Assembly: GCF_002252475.1 (NCBI RefSeq)
Contig: NZ_NNRK01000012.1
Location: forward strand, 62,001-126,000
Direction of reading: 5' to 3'
From: Brucella rhizosphaerae
Lineage (GTDB): Bacteria; Pseudomonadota; Alphaproteobacteria; Rhizobiales; Rhizobiaceae
DNA: 64,000 bases
Positions 48,633 through 58,891 of this stretch are shown here, in pieces; positions within the stretch are counted from its first letter, which is position 1; each line of letters starts with the position of its first letter. Made by a program: the position numbers and the translations under genes. The notes beneath the pieces are model-generated. The model was not told the origin of the DNA. It saw only the letters and a list, made by a program, of their open reading frames with translations, and made no database searches.

Positions 48633-49986
48633 GATCAGATGATATATTCTTTTCCCTTGCGCGACGCTGGCGCAAGACATCAGCCACAAATGTTCGCGAC
48701 AAAGCATGATAGAGCGGCTCGTGCGAAATGAGCCGGGCGGTGCCATATCCGAGCATCGACGCGCACATCAGCGGAATTACGTTGTTATGGTTACCTGTCA
48801 TTTCCAGAATGATGACAAAGGCAGTCATGGGCGCTTGCACGACGCCTGCAAAATAGCCAGCCATGCCCAACACAGCAGCAAGACTGGCGCTGGTGCCGAG
48901 CAGCAGGCCTATCGTGCTGCCAAGTCCGGCGCCGACAGCCAGGGAAGGTGCAAATATCCCTCCGGGAATACCGGACACCATTGAGAGAAGGCCTGCAACG
49001 AACTTCTCTATGAAGTAGAAGGGTGGAAGTGACAGACCTTCCACTGCGCTGCGCGCCTGATCATAACCGGTGCCAAAGGTTGCTCCGCCAGATGCAATGC
49101 CGATAATGGCAATTACCAGACCGCATATGCCTGCGATAATGACAGTGTCCCGAAGCGGTGCCTTCTGTACGCGTCGTCGTGCACGATTTGTCAGATTGAG
49201 TGCGAGCGCGCTGAATGCAGCGCCGAATGCGCCACCAATAACGCCGCATCCAATCACCAGAATCCAGTCCATGTGGGTTGCGACGGTTACAGTTGTCAGG
49301 CCGAAATAGTTATAGTTTCCCACCAGGCCGAGCGAGGCGAGACCTGCGAGGATAACCGCGGAGAGAACCAGACCATTGGTTCGTGCCGCATAGGCTCGCC
49401 CCATTTCTTCAATGGCGAAAACGATGCCTGCAAGCGGCGTATTGAAGGCTGCGGCGATACCGGCCGCGGAGCCGGCAAGAATGAGTCCGCGCGCCTGTTC
49501 CATGCTGCCGATGCGTGCCGATAACAGCATGATCGACGCGCCGATTTGCACGGTGGGCCCTTCGCGTCCGATGGAGGCGCCAGAGAAAAGGCCAACGATT
49601 GTCAGAATGATCTTACCAAATGCGATCCTGAGCGAGAGCAGTATTGTCCGGTCTTCCGGGTTAGTCAGATGACGGGCGGCAATCGCCTGCGGGATGCCGC
49701 TGCCGCCTGAACCGGGGAAACAGGTGATTGCTATCCATGAGCACAGCATGAAGCCCAGTGGCGTGATAATGAGCGGCAACCAGGTCCGCCATGGGCTGGC
49801 AGAGCCGTTAGTCAATGTTTTGAACCAATCCTGCGCAATATCTGCGGCTTCGGCGAAGGCAACGCTGATAAGCCCGATTGCGATGGCGCCGCACCAGAAA
49901 ACGAGGCGAGGCTTCCACAAACGTGGAGACATCCACATTGCCTGTGATCGGCGAATGAGTGGAACGCGTTGATATGATTTACGCAT
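48616..49986 (-). CDS. ClC family chloride channel/antiporter
   Basis: The 456-residue membrane protein has the ClC selectivity motifs GSGGSGIP near residue 91, GREGPTVQIG (gating Glu) near residue 139 and GIPGGIFAPSLAVGAGLG near residue 345. FAIEEM holds the internal glutamate found in chloride/proton exchangers, so it is more likely an antiporter than a pure channel. No CBS domains are present. The last six residues (DQSGSS) and the stop codon lie inside a mosaic repeat. It is divergent from guaB across about 220 bases. Confidence 0.92.
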   Translation of the reverse strand: MRKSYQRVPLIRRSQAMWMSPRLWKPRLVFWCGAIAIGLISVAFAEAADIAQDWFKTLTNGSASPWRTWLPLIITPLGFMLCSWIAITCFPGSGGSGIPQAIAARHLTNPEDRTILLSLRIAFGKIILTIVGLFSGASIGREGPTVQIGASIMLLSARIGSMEQARGLILAGSAAGIAAAFNTPLAGIVFAIEEMGRAYAARTNGLVLSAVILAGLASLGLVGNYNYFGLTTVTVATHMDWILVIGCGVIGGAFGAAFSALALNLTNRARRRVQKAPLRDTVIIAGICGLVIAIIGIASGGATFGTGYDQARSAVEGLSLPPFYFIEKFVAGLLSMVSGIPGGIFAPSLAVGAGLGSTIGLLLGTSASLAAVLGMAGYFAGVVQAPMTAFVIILEMTGNHNNVIPLMCASMLGYGTARLISHEPLYHALSRTFVADVLRQRRAREKNISSDQSGSS

Positions 49987-50135
49987 TTTGCCCCCTTTGG
50001 GCTAATTACAGCAAATATGCCGGCGATTTATCACGAAAATCGTTATCAGTAACTGAAACTTGTCTGTAAAAGACTTTCCAAGCAGTCATAACCATGTTAC
50101 CAGCCGGTGCCAATTCAACACGAAACCCAGTCTAG

Positions 50136-51698
<1,563 letters not shown>

Positions 51699-51724
51699 TA
51701 TCTATCGAATATTATCTTAAATCA

Positions 51725-51747
51725 GGCGGCCTTCGGGCCGCCTTTTT
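51725..51747 (+). terminator. Intrinsic terminator of guaB
   Basis: GGCGGCC pairs with GGCCGCC around the stable loop TTCG and is followed by T5. Confidence 0.93.
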
Positions 51748-51784
51748 AGTTTGCAAGTGACGGCTTAGTTTACAAGTGACGGCA
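51747..51784. repeat. 19-bp imperfect tandem duplication at the oxyR 3' end
   Basis: TAGTTTGCAAGTGACGGCT (51747-51765) is followed directly by TAGTTTACAAGTGACGGCA (51766-51784). The second copy encodes the end of OxyR; the first is its non-coding duplicate. Confidence 0.85.
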
Positions 51785-52694
51785 ACTCATCGTCGTTGAT
51801 GAGAAGATTGTTCGCGCTTTCCACTATGCATTCAGCAAGTGCCTGAAAGTCTTTGTGACGCTTGCTTTGTCTGCGCCAGAAGAGTGCGATTTCTCGTTTT
51901 GGCTGTTCCCCTTCAAAGGGAACGATGCGCATGTGATTACTGCGTGCTTCGGCACGAACGGCTATTTCCGGGATCAGCGTCAGTCCCATGCCGTGGCTCA
52001 CCATTTGCAGCAGTGTTGTCATGCTGGTTGCGCCATATTTTACCAGTTGGCGCTGCGATGGCAGCGAACAAACAGCCAGTGCCTGATCGCGCATGCAGTG
52101 TCCTTCTTCCAACAGCAGCAAACGATCCAGCGCAACATTGTCCTGTGTCATGGGAGAAGAGAGGATGGTCTGGTCGTTGCTTGAGGTAGCGATCAGGAAT
52201 CGGTCGTCAAAGAGCTTTTCATGCGCGAGACGATCATCCGCGATCGGAAGCGCTGCAACGATGGCGTCGATTTCGCCGGCATTGAGTTCGTCGAGAAGCT
52301 TGGCCGTCACACTTTCGCGCAGTTGCAGACGGAATGATGGATGCCGCTCTCTGAGCAATGGAATGAGATGGGGCACCACATAAGGCGCGACTGTCGGAAT
52401 AATCCCTAAGCGCAACTGGGTTTGCAGCAAGCCTTTGCTTTGCGCCGATATTTCCTCCAGCGCATGGAGTTCTTTGAGAATGGTTCTGACGCCGGGAAGC
52501 AGGTCGCGGCCAAGCTCCGTAATGATGACTTTACGTTGCGAGCGTTCAAATAGCGGCGCGCCAGCGACCGCTTCCATTTCTGCAATCTGTGCCGAGAGGG
52601 CGGGCTGTGAAATATGCGCGAGCTCTGCCGCTTTCCGAAAATGAAGCGTGCTGGCAAGCGCATCGAAGTAGCGCATTTGTCTGATCGTGAACAT
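51765..52694 (-). CDS. oxyR: Hydrogen peroxide sensor OxyR (LysR family)
   Basis: The 309-residue LysR-type regulator has an N-terminal helix-turn-helix (MRYFDALASTLHFRKAAELA, residues 7-26) and an effector domain. The two peroxide-sensing cysteines are present nine residues apart in EEGHCMRDQALAVC, as in E. coli OxyR Cys199/Cys208. It is divergent from the catalase katA, with an OxyR-like site between them. This is the classical arrangement in Rhizobiales, where OxyR activates katA on oxidation. Confidence 0.93.
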   Translation of the reverse strand: MFTIRQMRYFDALASTLHFRKAAELAHISQPALSAQIAEMEAVAGAPLFERSQRKVIITELGRDLLPGVRTILKELHALEEISAQSKGLLQTQLRLGIIPTVAPYVVPHLIPLLRERHPSFRLQLRESVTAKLLDELNAGEIDAIVAALPIADDRLAHEKLFDDRFLIATSSNDQTILSSPMTQDNVALDRLLLLEEGHCMRDQALAVCSLPSQRQLVKYGATSMTTLLQMVSHGMGLTLIPEIAVRAEARSNHMRIVPFEGEQPKREIALFWRRQSKRHKDFQALAECIVESANNLLINDDELPSLVN

Positions 52695-52711
52695 GATAGG
52701 AAAATCCTATC
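52695..52711. promoter_or_regulatory. OxyR-type operator between oxyR and katA
   Basis: GATAGG-AAAAT-CCTATC is a perfect palindrome and contains the OxyR half-site ATAG-N7-CTAT. The second half-site expected ten bases further on is not well matched. It directly abuts the oxyR start codon and lies about 155 bases upstream of katA, so it fits autorepression and katA activation. Confidence 0.65.
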
Positions 52712-52864
52712 AATAATAACACAAAAAGCAATTGGAGATTATTATTGGAACAAGTCTAAACTGCATTCGTTACCCAGCCAGGGCATGATGCAGCGAGGCT
52801 GTTTTGTGCCAGAAGCCAGGCTTGAATGCTGGATCGACCAATTTATTTTAGGAGGGAAATTCCC

Positions 52865-54367
52865 ATGGCAGACCGTCCGATTATGACTACAAGCGCTGGT
52901 GCGCCAATCCCGGATAACCAGAATTCCCTGACCGCTGGTGAGCGCGGCCCTGTTTTGTTGCAGGACTATCAGCTGCTTGAGAAGCTGTCGCACCAGAACC
53001 GTGAGCGTATTCCTGAACGTGTTGTTCACGCCAAGGGTTGGGGTGCATTCGGCACGCTGACAATTACTGGCGATATTTCCAAATACACCAGGGCCAAGGC
53101 TTTGCAGCCGGGTGCCAAGACCCCGATGCTGGCCCGCTTCTCGACTGTTGCCGGAGAGCAGGGCGCTGCCGATGCCGAACGCGATGTGCGCGGCTTTGCT
53201 CTGAAATTTTACACCGAAGAAGGCAACTGGGATCTGGTTGGCAACAACACACCCGTCTTCTTTGTTCGTGATCCGTTGAAGTTCCCGGATTTCATTCACA
53301 CCCAGAAACGTCATCCGAAATCCAATCTGCGTTCCGCAACCGCTATGTGGGACTTCTGGTCGCTTTCGCCGGAAAGCCTGCATCAGGTAACGATCCTGAT
53401 GTCGGATCGCGGCTTGCCGACGGATGTGCGCCACATCAATGGCTATGGATCGCATACCTATTCGTTCTGGAACGATGCAGGCGAGCGTTATTGGGTCAAG
53501 TTCCACTTCAAGACCTTGCAAGGCCACAAGCACTGGACCAATGACGAAGCTGAGCGTGTGATCGGCCGTACGCGCGAATCCACGCAGGAAGATCTGTTTA
53601 CCTCCATCGACAAGGGCGAGTTCCCGAAGTGGAAGGTTCAGGTGCAGATCATGCCGGAACTGGATGCCGATAAGACGCCTTATAACCCGTTCGATCTCAC
53701 CAAGGTGTGGCCACATGCTGACTATCCGCCAATTGATATTGGCGTGATGGAACTCAATCGCAATGCGGAAAACTACTTCACCGAGATCGAAAACGCTGCA
53801 TTCTCGCCATCAAACATCGTACCCGGCGTCAGCTATTCGCCTGACAAGATGCTACAGGCACGGTTGTTCTCTTATGCCGATGCACACCGCCATCGCCTTG
53901 GTACACATTATGAGACCCTGCCGGTCAACCAGCCAAAATGCCCTGTGCATCACTACCATCGCGATGGTCAGATGAATGTTTTCGGCGGCATCGCAACCGG
54001 TAATCCGGACGCGTATTACGAGCCGAATTCATTCAATGGCCCCGTAGAGCAGCCATCAACCAAAGAACCGCCACTGCGTATTACTGGCGAGGCTGATCGT
54101 TATAATCACCGTATTGGGAATGATGATTACTCGCAGCCGCGTGCTCTGTTCAATCTGTTCGACGATGGTGAGAAGCAGCGCCTGTTCTCGAATATTGCGG
54201 CAGCAATGGGTGGCGTTCCGGGCTTTATCGTTGAACGCCAGTTGGGCCATTTCAAGCTGATCCATCCTGATTATGAAGCAGGTGTACGTGCGGCTTTGAA
54301 AAACGCGCATGGCTATGAAGCCAATACGATTGCTACGGAAGAAGAAGCAACCGCTGCGGCTGAGTAA
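52865..54367 (+). CDS. katA: Catalase KatA (monofunctional, heme)
   Basis: The 500-residue small-subunit catalase decomposes hydrogen peroxide. The active-site histidine is in [12 protein letters not shown] near residue 55, the asparagine in [10 protein letters not shown] near residue 128, and the proximal heme tyrosine in [14 protein letters not shown] near residue 338. No clear signal peptide is visible. The ATG at 52865 has GGAGGGA upstream. It is divergent from oxyR and ends at a terminator. Confidence 0.96.
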   Translation: MADRPIMTTSAGAPIPDNQNSLTAGERGPVLLQDYQLLEKLSHQNRERIPERVVHAKGWGAFGTLTITGDISKYTRAKALQPGAKTPMLARFSTVAGEQGAADAERDVRGFALKFYTEEGNWDLVGNNTPVFFVRDPLKFPDFIHTQKRHPKSNLRSATAMWDFWSLSPESLHQVTILMSDRGLPTDVRHINGYGSHTYSFWNDAGERYWVKFHFKTLQGHKHWTNDEAERVIGRTRESTQEDLFTSIDKGEFPKWKVQVQIMPELDADKTPYNPFDLTKVWPHADYPPIDIGVMELNRNAENYFTEIENAAFSPSNIVPGVSYSPDKMLQARLFSYADAHRHRLGTHYETLPVNQPKCPVHHYHRDGQMNVFGGIATGNPDAYYEPNSFNGPVEQPSTKEPPLRITGEADRYNHRIGNDDYSQPRALFNLFDDGEKQRLFSNIAAAMGGVPGFIVERQLGHFKLIHPDYEAGVRAALKNAHGYEANTIATEEEATAAAE

Positions 54368-54390
54368 ACCTGCAGTTTTGTGCTCAATCG

Positions 54391-54419
54391 AAAGCCGGAG
54401 GGGAACCTTCGGCTTTTTG
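54391..54419 (+). terminator. Terminator of katA
   Basis: AAAGCCGGAGG pairs with CCTTCGGCTTT with one wobble around a short GGAA loop, followed by T5. Confidence 0.82.
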
Positions 54420-54490
54420 TTTTGAATTGTCGATTGCCTTTTCCCACCAAGGAAGGCTATGCCCGACACTTAAGATGTGAAGGAGCGATA

Positions 54491-55780
54491 ATGCGGCTTG
54501 GCGGACGCCTTCAGGCGGCGATAGAGGTTTTGAACGATATTGAAGCGGGCAAGCGCCCGGCTTCCGATGCGCTTAAGGACTGGGGTGCATCGCACCGCTT
54601 TGCTGGTGCGGGCGATCGGGCCATTATCGGCAATATTGTTTATGATGCGCTTCGCCGTAAACTATCCATCGCCTGGCGCATGGATGCGGATGATGCACGT
54701 GCATTGGCTCATGGCGCGCTGGTCTCTGAAGGCGGTATGGATTTCGCTGCGATTGATGCTGCGCTTGAAGGTGATAAGTTTGCCCCCGAGCCTCTGGAGG
54801 CACCGCGTCGCGAGGCCTGGTCCAGTCGTGATCTTTCTGCGGCTCCTGCCTTTGTAAAAGCCGATGTGCCCGAATGGTGCGTTCCTTCGTTTGAAGCGCT
54901 GTTTGGCGAGCGCTGGGTTGAAGAGGCCGCGGCTCTTGCCACACGTCCACCAGTTGATCTCAGAGTCAATCTGCTGAAAGCCACGCCGCAGGCAACTTTG
55001 GCGGCACTGGAAAAAGCAGGCGTTGCCAAGGCTCCGCTCCTCGATCAGGCTTTGCGTATGCCGCCGATTGAAGCACTTGGCCGTCATCCCAATGTGCAGA
55101 ACGATCAGGCGTTTCTTGATGGCTGGTTCGAGGTGCAGGATCTGGGATCACAGCTTGCAGCCCTGTATGCAGGTGCGAAACCAGGCGAACAAGTGCTGGA
55201 TTATTGCGCCGGTGCAGGTGGCAAGACGCTGGCTCTCGCTGCAGCAATGAAGAATAGCGGACAGGTTCATGCCTATGATGCTGAACGTGCGCGTCTTTCG
55301 CCAATGCATGACAGATTGCAGAGAGCGGGCGTCCGCAACACACAGATTCATGGCAATCTCGATGCACTCGCTCCGCTTATCAAGCGTATGGACCTTGTGC
55401 TGACCGATGCACCGTGCACGGGCTCAGGCACATGGCGGCGCAGGCCGGACGCAAAATGGCGTCTCAATGATCAGCAGCTCGAACGTCGGGTGCAGGACCA
55501 GCAGGAAGTGTTGGAAGCTGCCAAACATTATGTGAAGCCGGGCGGTCGATTGGTTTATGTAACCTGTTCGCTTTTTGATGAAGAGAACACGCAGCAGGTT
55601 GAGCGTTTTCTTGCTCAGAACGGCGATTATTCGGAAGTCGCCCCGGCGGAACTCTGGAATAAGGCTGTTCCAGAAGCGGGGATGATTGCACCAGTGTATC
55701 CGGCTCGCGGTAGCGTATTTTCCCCATTGTCAACGGGTACAGATGGGTTTTATGTGAGTGTTTTACAAAAGCACAGCTGA
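54491..55780 (+). CDS. RsmB/NOP family RNA cytosine-5 methyltransferase
   Basis: The 429-residue SAM-dependent enzyme methylates cytosine in RNA, probably 16S rRNA. The SAM site is LDYCAGAGGKTLALAA near residue 237. Two conserved cysteines lie in TDAPCTGSGTWRRRPDA and VYVTCSLF, the latter two being the catalytic and release cysteines of the family. The N-terminal 150 residues form an RNA-binding NusB-like region. The ATG at 54491 has AGGAG upstream. RsmB is the nearest match by length, but the target base is not proven. Confidence 0.88.
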   Translation: MRLGGRLQAAIEVLNDIEAGKRPASDALKDWGASHRFAGAGDRAIIGNIVYDALRRKLSIAWRMDADDARALAHGALVSEGGMDFAAIDAALEGDKFAPEPLEAPRREAWSSRDLSAAPAFVKADVPEWCVPSFEALFGERWVEEAAALATRPPVDLRVNLLKATPQATLAALEKAGVAKAPLLDQALRMPPIEALGRHPNVQNDQAFLDGWFEVQDLGSQLAALYAGAKPGEQVLDYCAGAGGKTLALAAAMKNSGQVHAYDAERARLSPMHDRLQRAGVRNTQIHGNLDALAPLIKRMDLVLTDAPCTGSGTWRRRPDAKWRLNDQQLERRVQDQQEVLEAAKHYVKPGGRLVYVTCSLFDEENTQQVERFLAQNGDYSEVAPAELWNKAVPEAGMIAPVYPARGSVFSPLSTGTDGFYVSVLQKHS

Positions 55781-55794
55781 GCTCGGGGAATTTT

Positions 55795-56250
55795 ATGCCA
55801 GCGCACAGAGTAGCCGAGCCAGATTTTAAGGAACGCGTCGAGGAGAGTTTTGGCCGTCAGGCCGCTATGAAGTTGATCGGAGCCGAGCTCACGCGCTGTG
55901 AGCCAGGCATCGTTGAAGTTGAGATGCCGTTTCGCGATGAGTTGACGCAGCAGCACGGTATTCTTCATGCAGGTATAATTTCCGCGGCATTGGACTCTGC
56001 CTGCGGGTATGCAGCCCTCAGTCTTATGCCGACTGATGCTGCAGTGCTTACAATTGAGTTCAAGGTCAATCTGCTAGCCCCCGGTAGAGGTGACCGTTTT
56101 CTGTTCCGTGGTGAAGTTACCAAGCCCGGACGGACGATTATGGTCAGTGATGGACAAGCTTTCGCTGTGACGGACACGGAAGTGCGTCTTATTGCGACCA
56201 TGACAGGCACAATGATGGTTGTTCAGGATCGTAAGGGGCTACAGGGATGA
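55795..56250 (+). CDS. PaaI family hotdog thioesterase
   Basis: The 151-residue protein is a hotdog-fold acyl-CoA thioesterase of the PaaI type. The segment QQHGILHAGIISAALDSACGYAA near residue 53 is the family core with the catalytic region. It begins 14 bases after the RsmB-like gene and overlaps the next gene by four bases, so the three share a transcript. The acyl substrate is unknown. Confidence 0.87.
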   Translation: MPAHRVAEPDFKERVEESFGRQAAMKLIGAELTRCEPGIVEVEMPFRDELTQQHGILHAGIISAALDSACGYAALSLMPTDAAVLTIEFKVNLLAPGRGDRFLFRGEVTKPGRTIMVSDGQAFAVTDTEVRLIATMTGTMMVVQDRKGLQG

Positions 56251-56897
56251 TCAAAACCATTGCAGGAAAACGTCTTCTTTATGTCATGGCGACAGAAGCG
56301 GAATATGGTCCGTATCTGAGTTCGCTTTTTTTGCCGCTAATGATTGGCGTTGGTCCGGTCGAGGCTGCAATCAATCTGACGCGGGTTCTCACCGTCTTTG
56401 AACAGCAGGGCGAGTTGCCCGACCTGATCGTCTCGCTCGGTTCTGCCGGATCAGCGTCACTTCCACAAACTGACATCTATCAGGTTTCATCAGTCGCTTA
56501 TCGCGATATGGATGCTTCACCGCTGGGTTTTGAAAAAGGCCGCACGCCATTTCTGGACTTGCCGAAGACTGTCGACTTGCCTTGTCTCGTGCCGGGTCTT
56601 CCGAGAGCGACCCTTTCAACGGGTGCGAATATCGTTTCCGGCACGGCCTATCAATCAATTGAAACCGACATGGTGGATATGGAGACATTCGCGTGTTTGC
56701 GTGCGTGTCAGGCATATGGCATCGCCCTGATTGGTCTGCGTGGCATTTCCGATGGGGTGCGTGAATTGCAGCATGTGGGCGACTGGACCGAGTATCTTCA
56801 CGTGATCGACGAGAAGCTCGCAACTGCGGCCGAAGAGCTGGAAGCAGCTATTTTTGATGGCGCACTGACACTTCCTGACAATGATATGTCAGTATAG
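56247..56897 (+). CDS. mtnN: 5'-methylthioadenosine/S-adenosylhomocysteine nucleosidase
   Basis: The 216-residue nucleoside-phosphorylase-fold enzyme cleaves adenine from MTA and SAH, recycling SAM by-products. The glycine-rich SLGSAGSAS segment near residue 64 and the substrate-specificity motif STGANIVSG with DMVDMETFAC near residue 144 are typical. The closing GLRGISDG supplies the catalytic aspartate. It overlaps the thioesterase gene (ATGA). Confidence 0.87.
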   Translation: MIKTIAGKRLLYVMATEAEYGPYLSSLFLPLMIGVGPVEAAINLTRVLTVFEQQGELPDLIVSLGSAGSASLPQTDIYQVSSVAYRDMDASPLGFEKGRTPFLDLPKTVDLPCLVPGLPRATLSTGANIVSGTAYQSIETDMVDMETFACLRACQAYGIALIGLRGISDGVRELQHVGDWTEYLHVIDEKLATAAEELEAAIFDGALTLPDNDMSV

Positions 56898-56976
56898 GCC
56901 AAGTTTCTCTGTTTCATTGTTGAAACGTGGCACTTCGTCCATTGCATTTTGGCTGCTTTTTATCTAGATGCTCCGC

Positions 56977-58539
56977 ATGAGCACCACGGCACATCCTGAC
57001 ACTATCCTTATCGTCGACTTTGGCAGCCAAGTCACGCAGCTGATTGCACGCCGCGTACGCGAAGCCGGAGTTTATTCCGAAATCGTTCCGTTCCAGTCTG
57101 CGGAAGATGCCTATAAGCGCATCAACCCGAAGGCTGTGATCCTGTCGGGTAGTCCACACTCGACAACGGACATCGGCAGCCCGCGCGCGCCGCAGGCAAT
57201 TTTCGAGGCGGGCATCCCTGTTCTCGGCATTTGCTATGGCGAGCAGACCATGTGCGCCCAGCTGGGCGGCAAGGTCGAAAGCGGTCACGACCGCGAGTTC
57301 GGTCGCGCCTTCCTTGAAGTTCAGGAAGACAGCGCGCTGTTTGCTGGCATATGGGCGAAGGGTACGCGTCATCAGGTCTGGATGAGCCATGGCGACCGCG
57401 TTACAGCGCTTCCAGAAGGCTTCAAGGTTATTGGCACATCGCCAAATGCACCTTATGCAGCGATTTCCGATGAAAAGCGCAAGTACTTCGCAGTGCAGTT
57501 CCACCCGGAAGTGGTGCACACGCCAGATGGCGCAAAGCTGCTTCAGAATTTCGTTCATAATATCGTCGGTATCAAGCCTGACTGGACCATGTCTGCCTAT
57601 CGCGAACAGGCTGTCGATGCCATTCGCAAGCAGGTTGGTAAGGGCAAAGTCATCTGCGCGCTCTCGGGTGGCGTTGACTCTTCCGTTGCAGCGCTTCTGA
57701 TCCATGAAGCAGTTGGCGATCAGCTTACCTGTATTCTCGTTGACCATGGTTTGATGCGCAAGAACGAGGCTGCCGATGTGGTGGCCATGTTCAAGGAACA
57801 TTATAATCTGCCGCTGATCCTCGTGAACGCGCAGGACCGTTTCATTGGCGCTCTCGAAGGCGAAAGTGATCCGGAAAAGAAGCGTAAGACCATTGGCCGT
57901 TTGTTCATCGAAGTGTTCGAAGAAGAAGCCGCTAAACTTGGTGGTGCAGACTTCCTTGCACAGGGCACTTTGTATCCGGATGTTATCGAAAGCGTTTCGT
58001 TTACGGGCGGTCCTTCGGTCACGATCAAGTCGCACCACAATGTCGGTGGGTTGCCAGAGCGCATGAACATGCAGCTGGTCGAGCCGCTGCGTGAGCTCTT
58101 CAAGGATGAAGTGCGTGTGCTGGGCAAGGAGCTTGGTCTTCCTGACAGCTTTATTGGGCGTCATCCGTTCCCTGGTCCGGGTCTTGCGATCCGCTGCCCG
58201 GGCGGTATCACGCGTGAAAAGCTTGAAATCCTGCGTGAAGCCGATGCGGTCTATCTCGATGAGATCCGTAAGGCTGGTCTTTACGACGCTATCTGGCAGG
58301 CTTTTGCCGTTCTGCTTCCGGTTCAGACCGTTGGCGTTATGGGCGATGGTCGTACCTACGAATTCGTTTGTGCGCTGCGTGCAGTGACTTCGGTCGATGG
58401 TATGACGGCTGACTTCTATCATTACGACATGAACTTCCTTGGCAATGCTGCTACTCGCATCATTAATGAAGTGCGCGGCATCAACCGCGTGGTTTATGAT
58501 GTGACCTCGAAGCCTCCGGGCACGATCGAGTGGGAATGA
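56977..58539 (+). CDS. guaA: GMP synthase (glutamine-hydrolysing)
   Basis: The 520-residue enzyme aminates XMP to GMP. The class I amidotransferase domain has the catalytic cysteine in GICYGEQ near residue 85 and the His/Glu pair in QFHPEVVHT near residue 175. The ATP-pyrophosphatase loop is [11 protein letters not shown] near residue 230, and the C-terminus is the characteristic PPGTIEWE. I use the ATG at 56977 (MSTTAHPDT), matching Brucella GuaA length; the ATG at 56968 would add three residues. It completes the GMP branch with guaB. Confidence 0.97.
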   Translation: MSTTAHPDTILIVDFGSQVTQLIARRVREAGVYSEIVPFQSAEDAYKRINPKAVILSGSPHSTTDIGSPRAPQAIFEAGIPVLGICYGEQTMCAQLGGKVESGHDREFGRAFLEVQEDSALFAGIWAKGTRHQVWMSHGDRVTALPEGFKVIGTSPNAPYAAISDEKRKYFAVQFHPEVVHTPDGAKLLQNFVHNIVGIKPDWTMSAYREQAVDAIRKQVGKGKVICALSGGVDSSVAALLIHEAVGDQLTCILVDHGLMRKNEAADVVAMFKEHYNLPLILVNAQDRFIGALEGESDPEKKRKTIGRLFIEVFEEEAAKLGGADFLAQGTLYPDVIESVSFTGGPSVTIKSHHNVGGLPERMNMQLVEPLRELFKDEVRVLGKELGLPDSFIGRHPFPGPGLAIRCPGGITREKLEILREADAVYLDEIRKAGLYDAIWQAFAVLLPVQTVGVMGDGRTYEFVCALRAVTSVDGMTADFYHYDMNFLGNAATRIINEVRGINRVVYDVTSKPPGTIEWE

Positions 58540-58620
58540 TCGAAATCAATCGGTGGGCATAAATCGTGGTTACGGTCACGGCTGACGATTCTTGCCGATA
58601 CTGATCTTCGCTGTTTCGGA

Positions 58621-58660
58621 AAATACCGTCATGAGAAAGAGACTCATGACGGTATTTTTT
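58621..58660 (+). terminator. Intrinsic terminator of guaA
   Basis: AAATACCGTCATGAG pairs perfectly with CTCATGACGGTATTT over 15 bases around a seven-base loop, followed by T-rich sequence. Confidence 0.95.
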
Positions 58661-58891
58661 TGACCTCAAGTTTTTGAGAATGTGCGCCTTGGGTCGCTGC
58701 AGCAATATTCCATTTGCCGTAGGGCTTCGGCGCGAAAGCATGTAAGAACTTATTGCCGTGTCGTTGCTCATGGTTGCGCACAGTCTGCTGTCCTGCCTGC
58801 TGGTCATCCGTGTTCAACCGGATCGGATAGTGCCCTTTCAATTAAAGGAAGCGCAACCTCAGCGCATTGAAGTTATCGAAGCAGTTCATTG
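58661..58891. other. Gene-free spacer between guaA and tauR-like gene
   Basis: I find no convincing gene here. A 65-codon open frame on the minus strand (58644-58841) crosses the guaA terminator and has no recognisable family. It might be a decayed gene but there is no positive evidence. Confidence 0.4.

Noticed and set aside
52742..53716. A 324-codon antisense frame over the katA 5' half and its promoter.
   Set aside because: It would cross the oxyR/katA control region and has no recognisable domain.
56914..58422. A 502-codon open frame antisense to guaA.
   Set aside because: It lies wholly opposite a complete guaA, has no recognisable family and a His/Arg/Asn-rich composition typical of frames opposite biased coding sequence.
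58644..58841. A 65-codon minus-strand frame after guaA.
   Set aside because: It includes one arm of the guaA terminator, and no family is recognised; kept only as an unexplained spacer.
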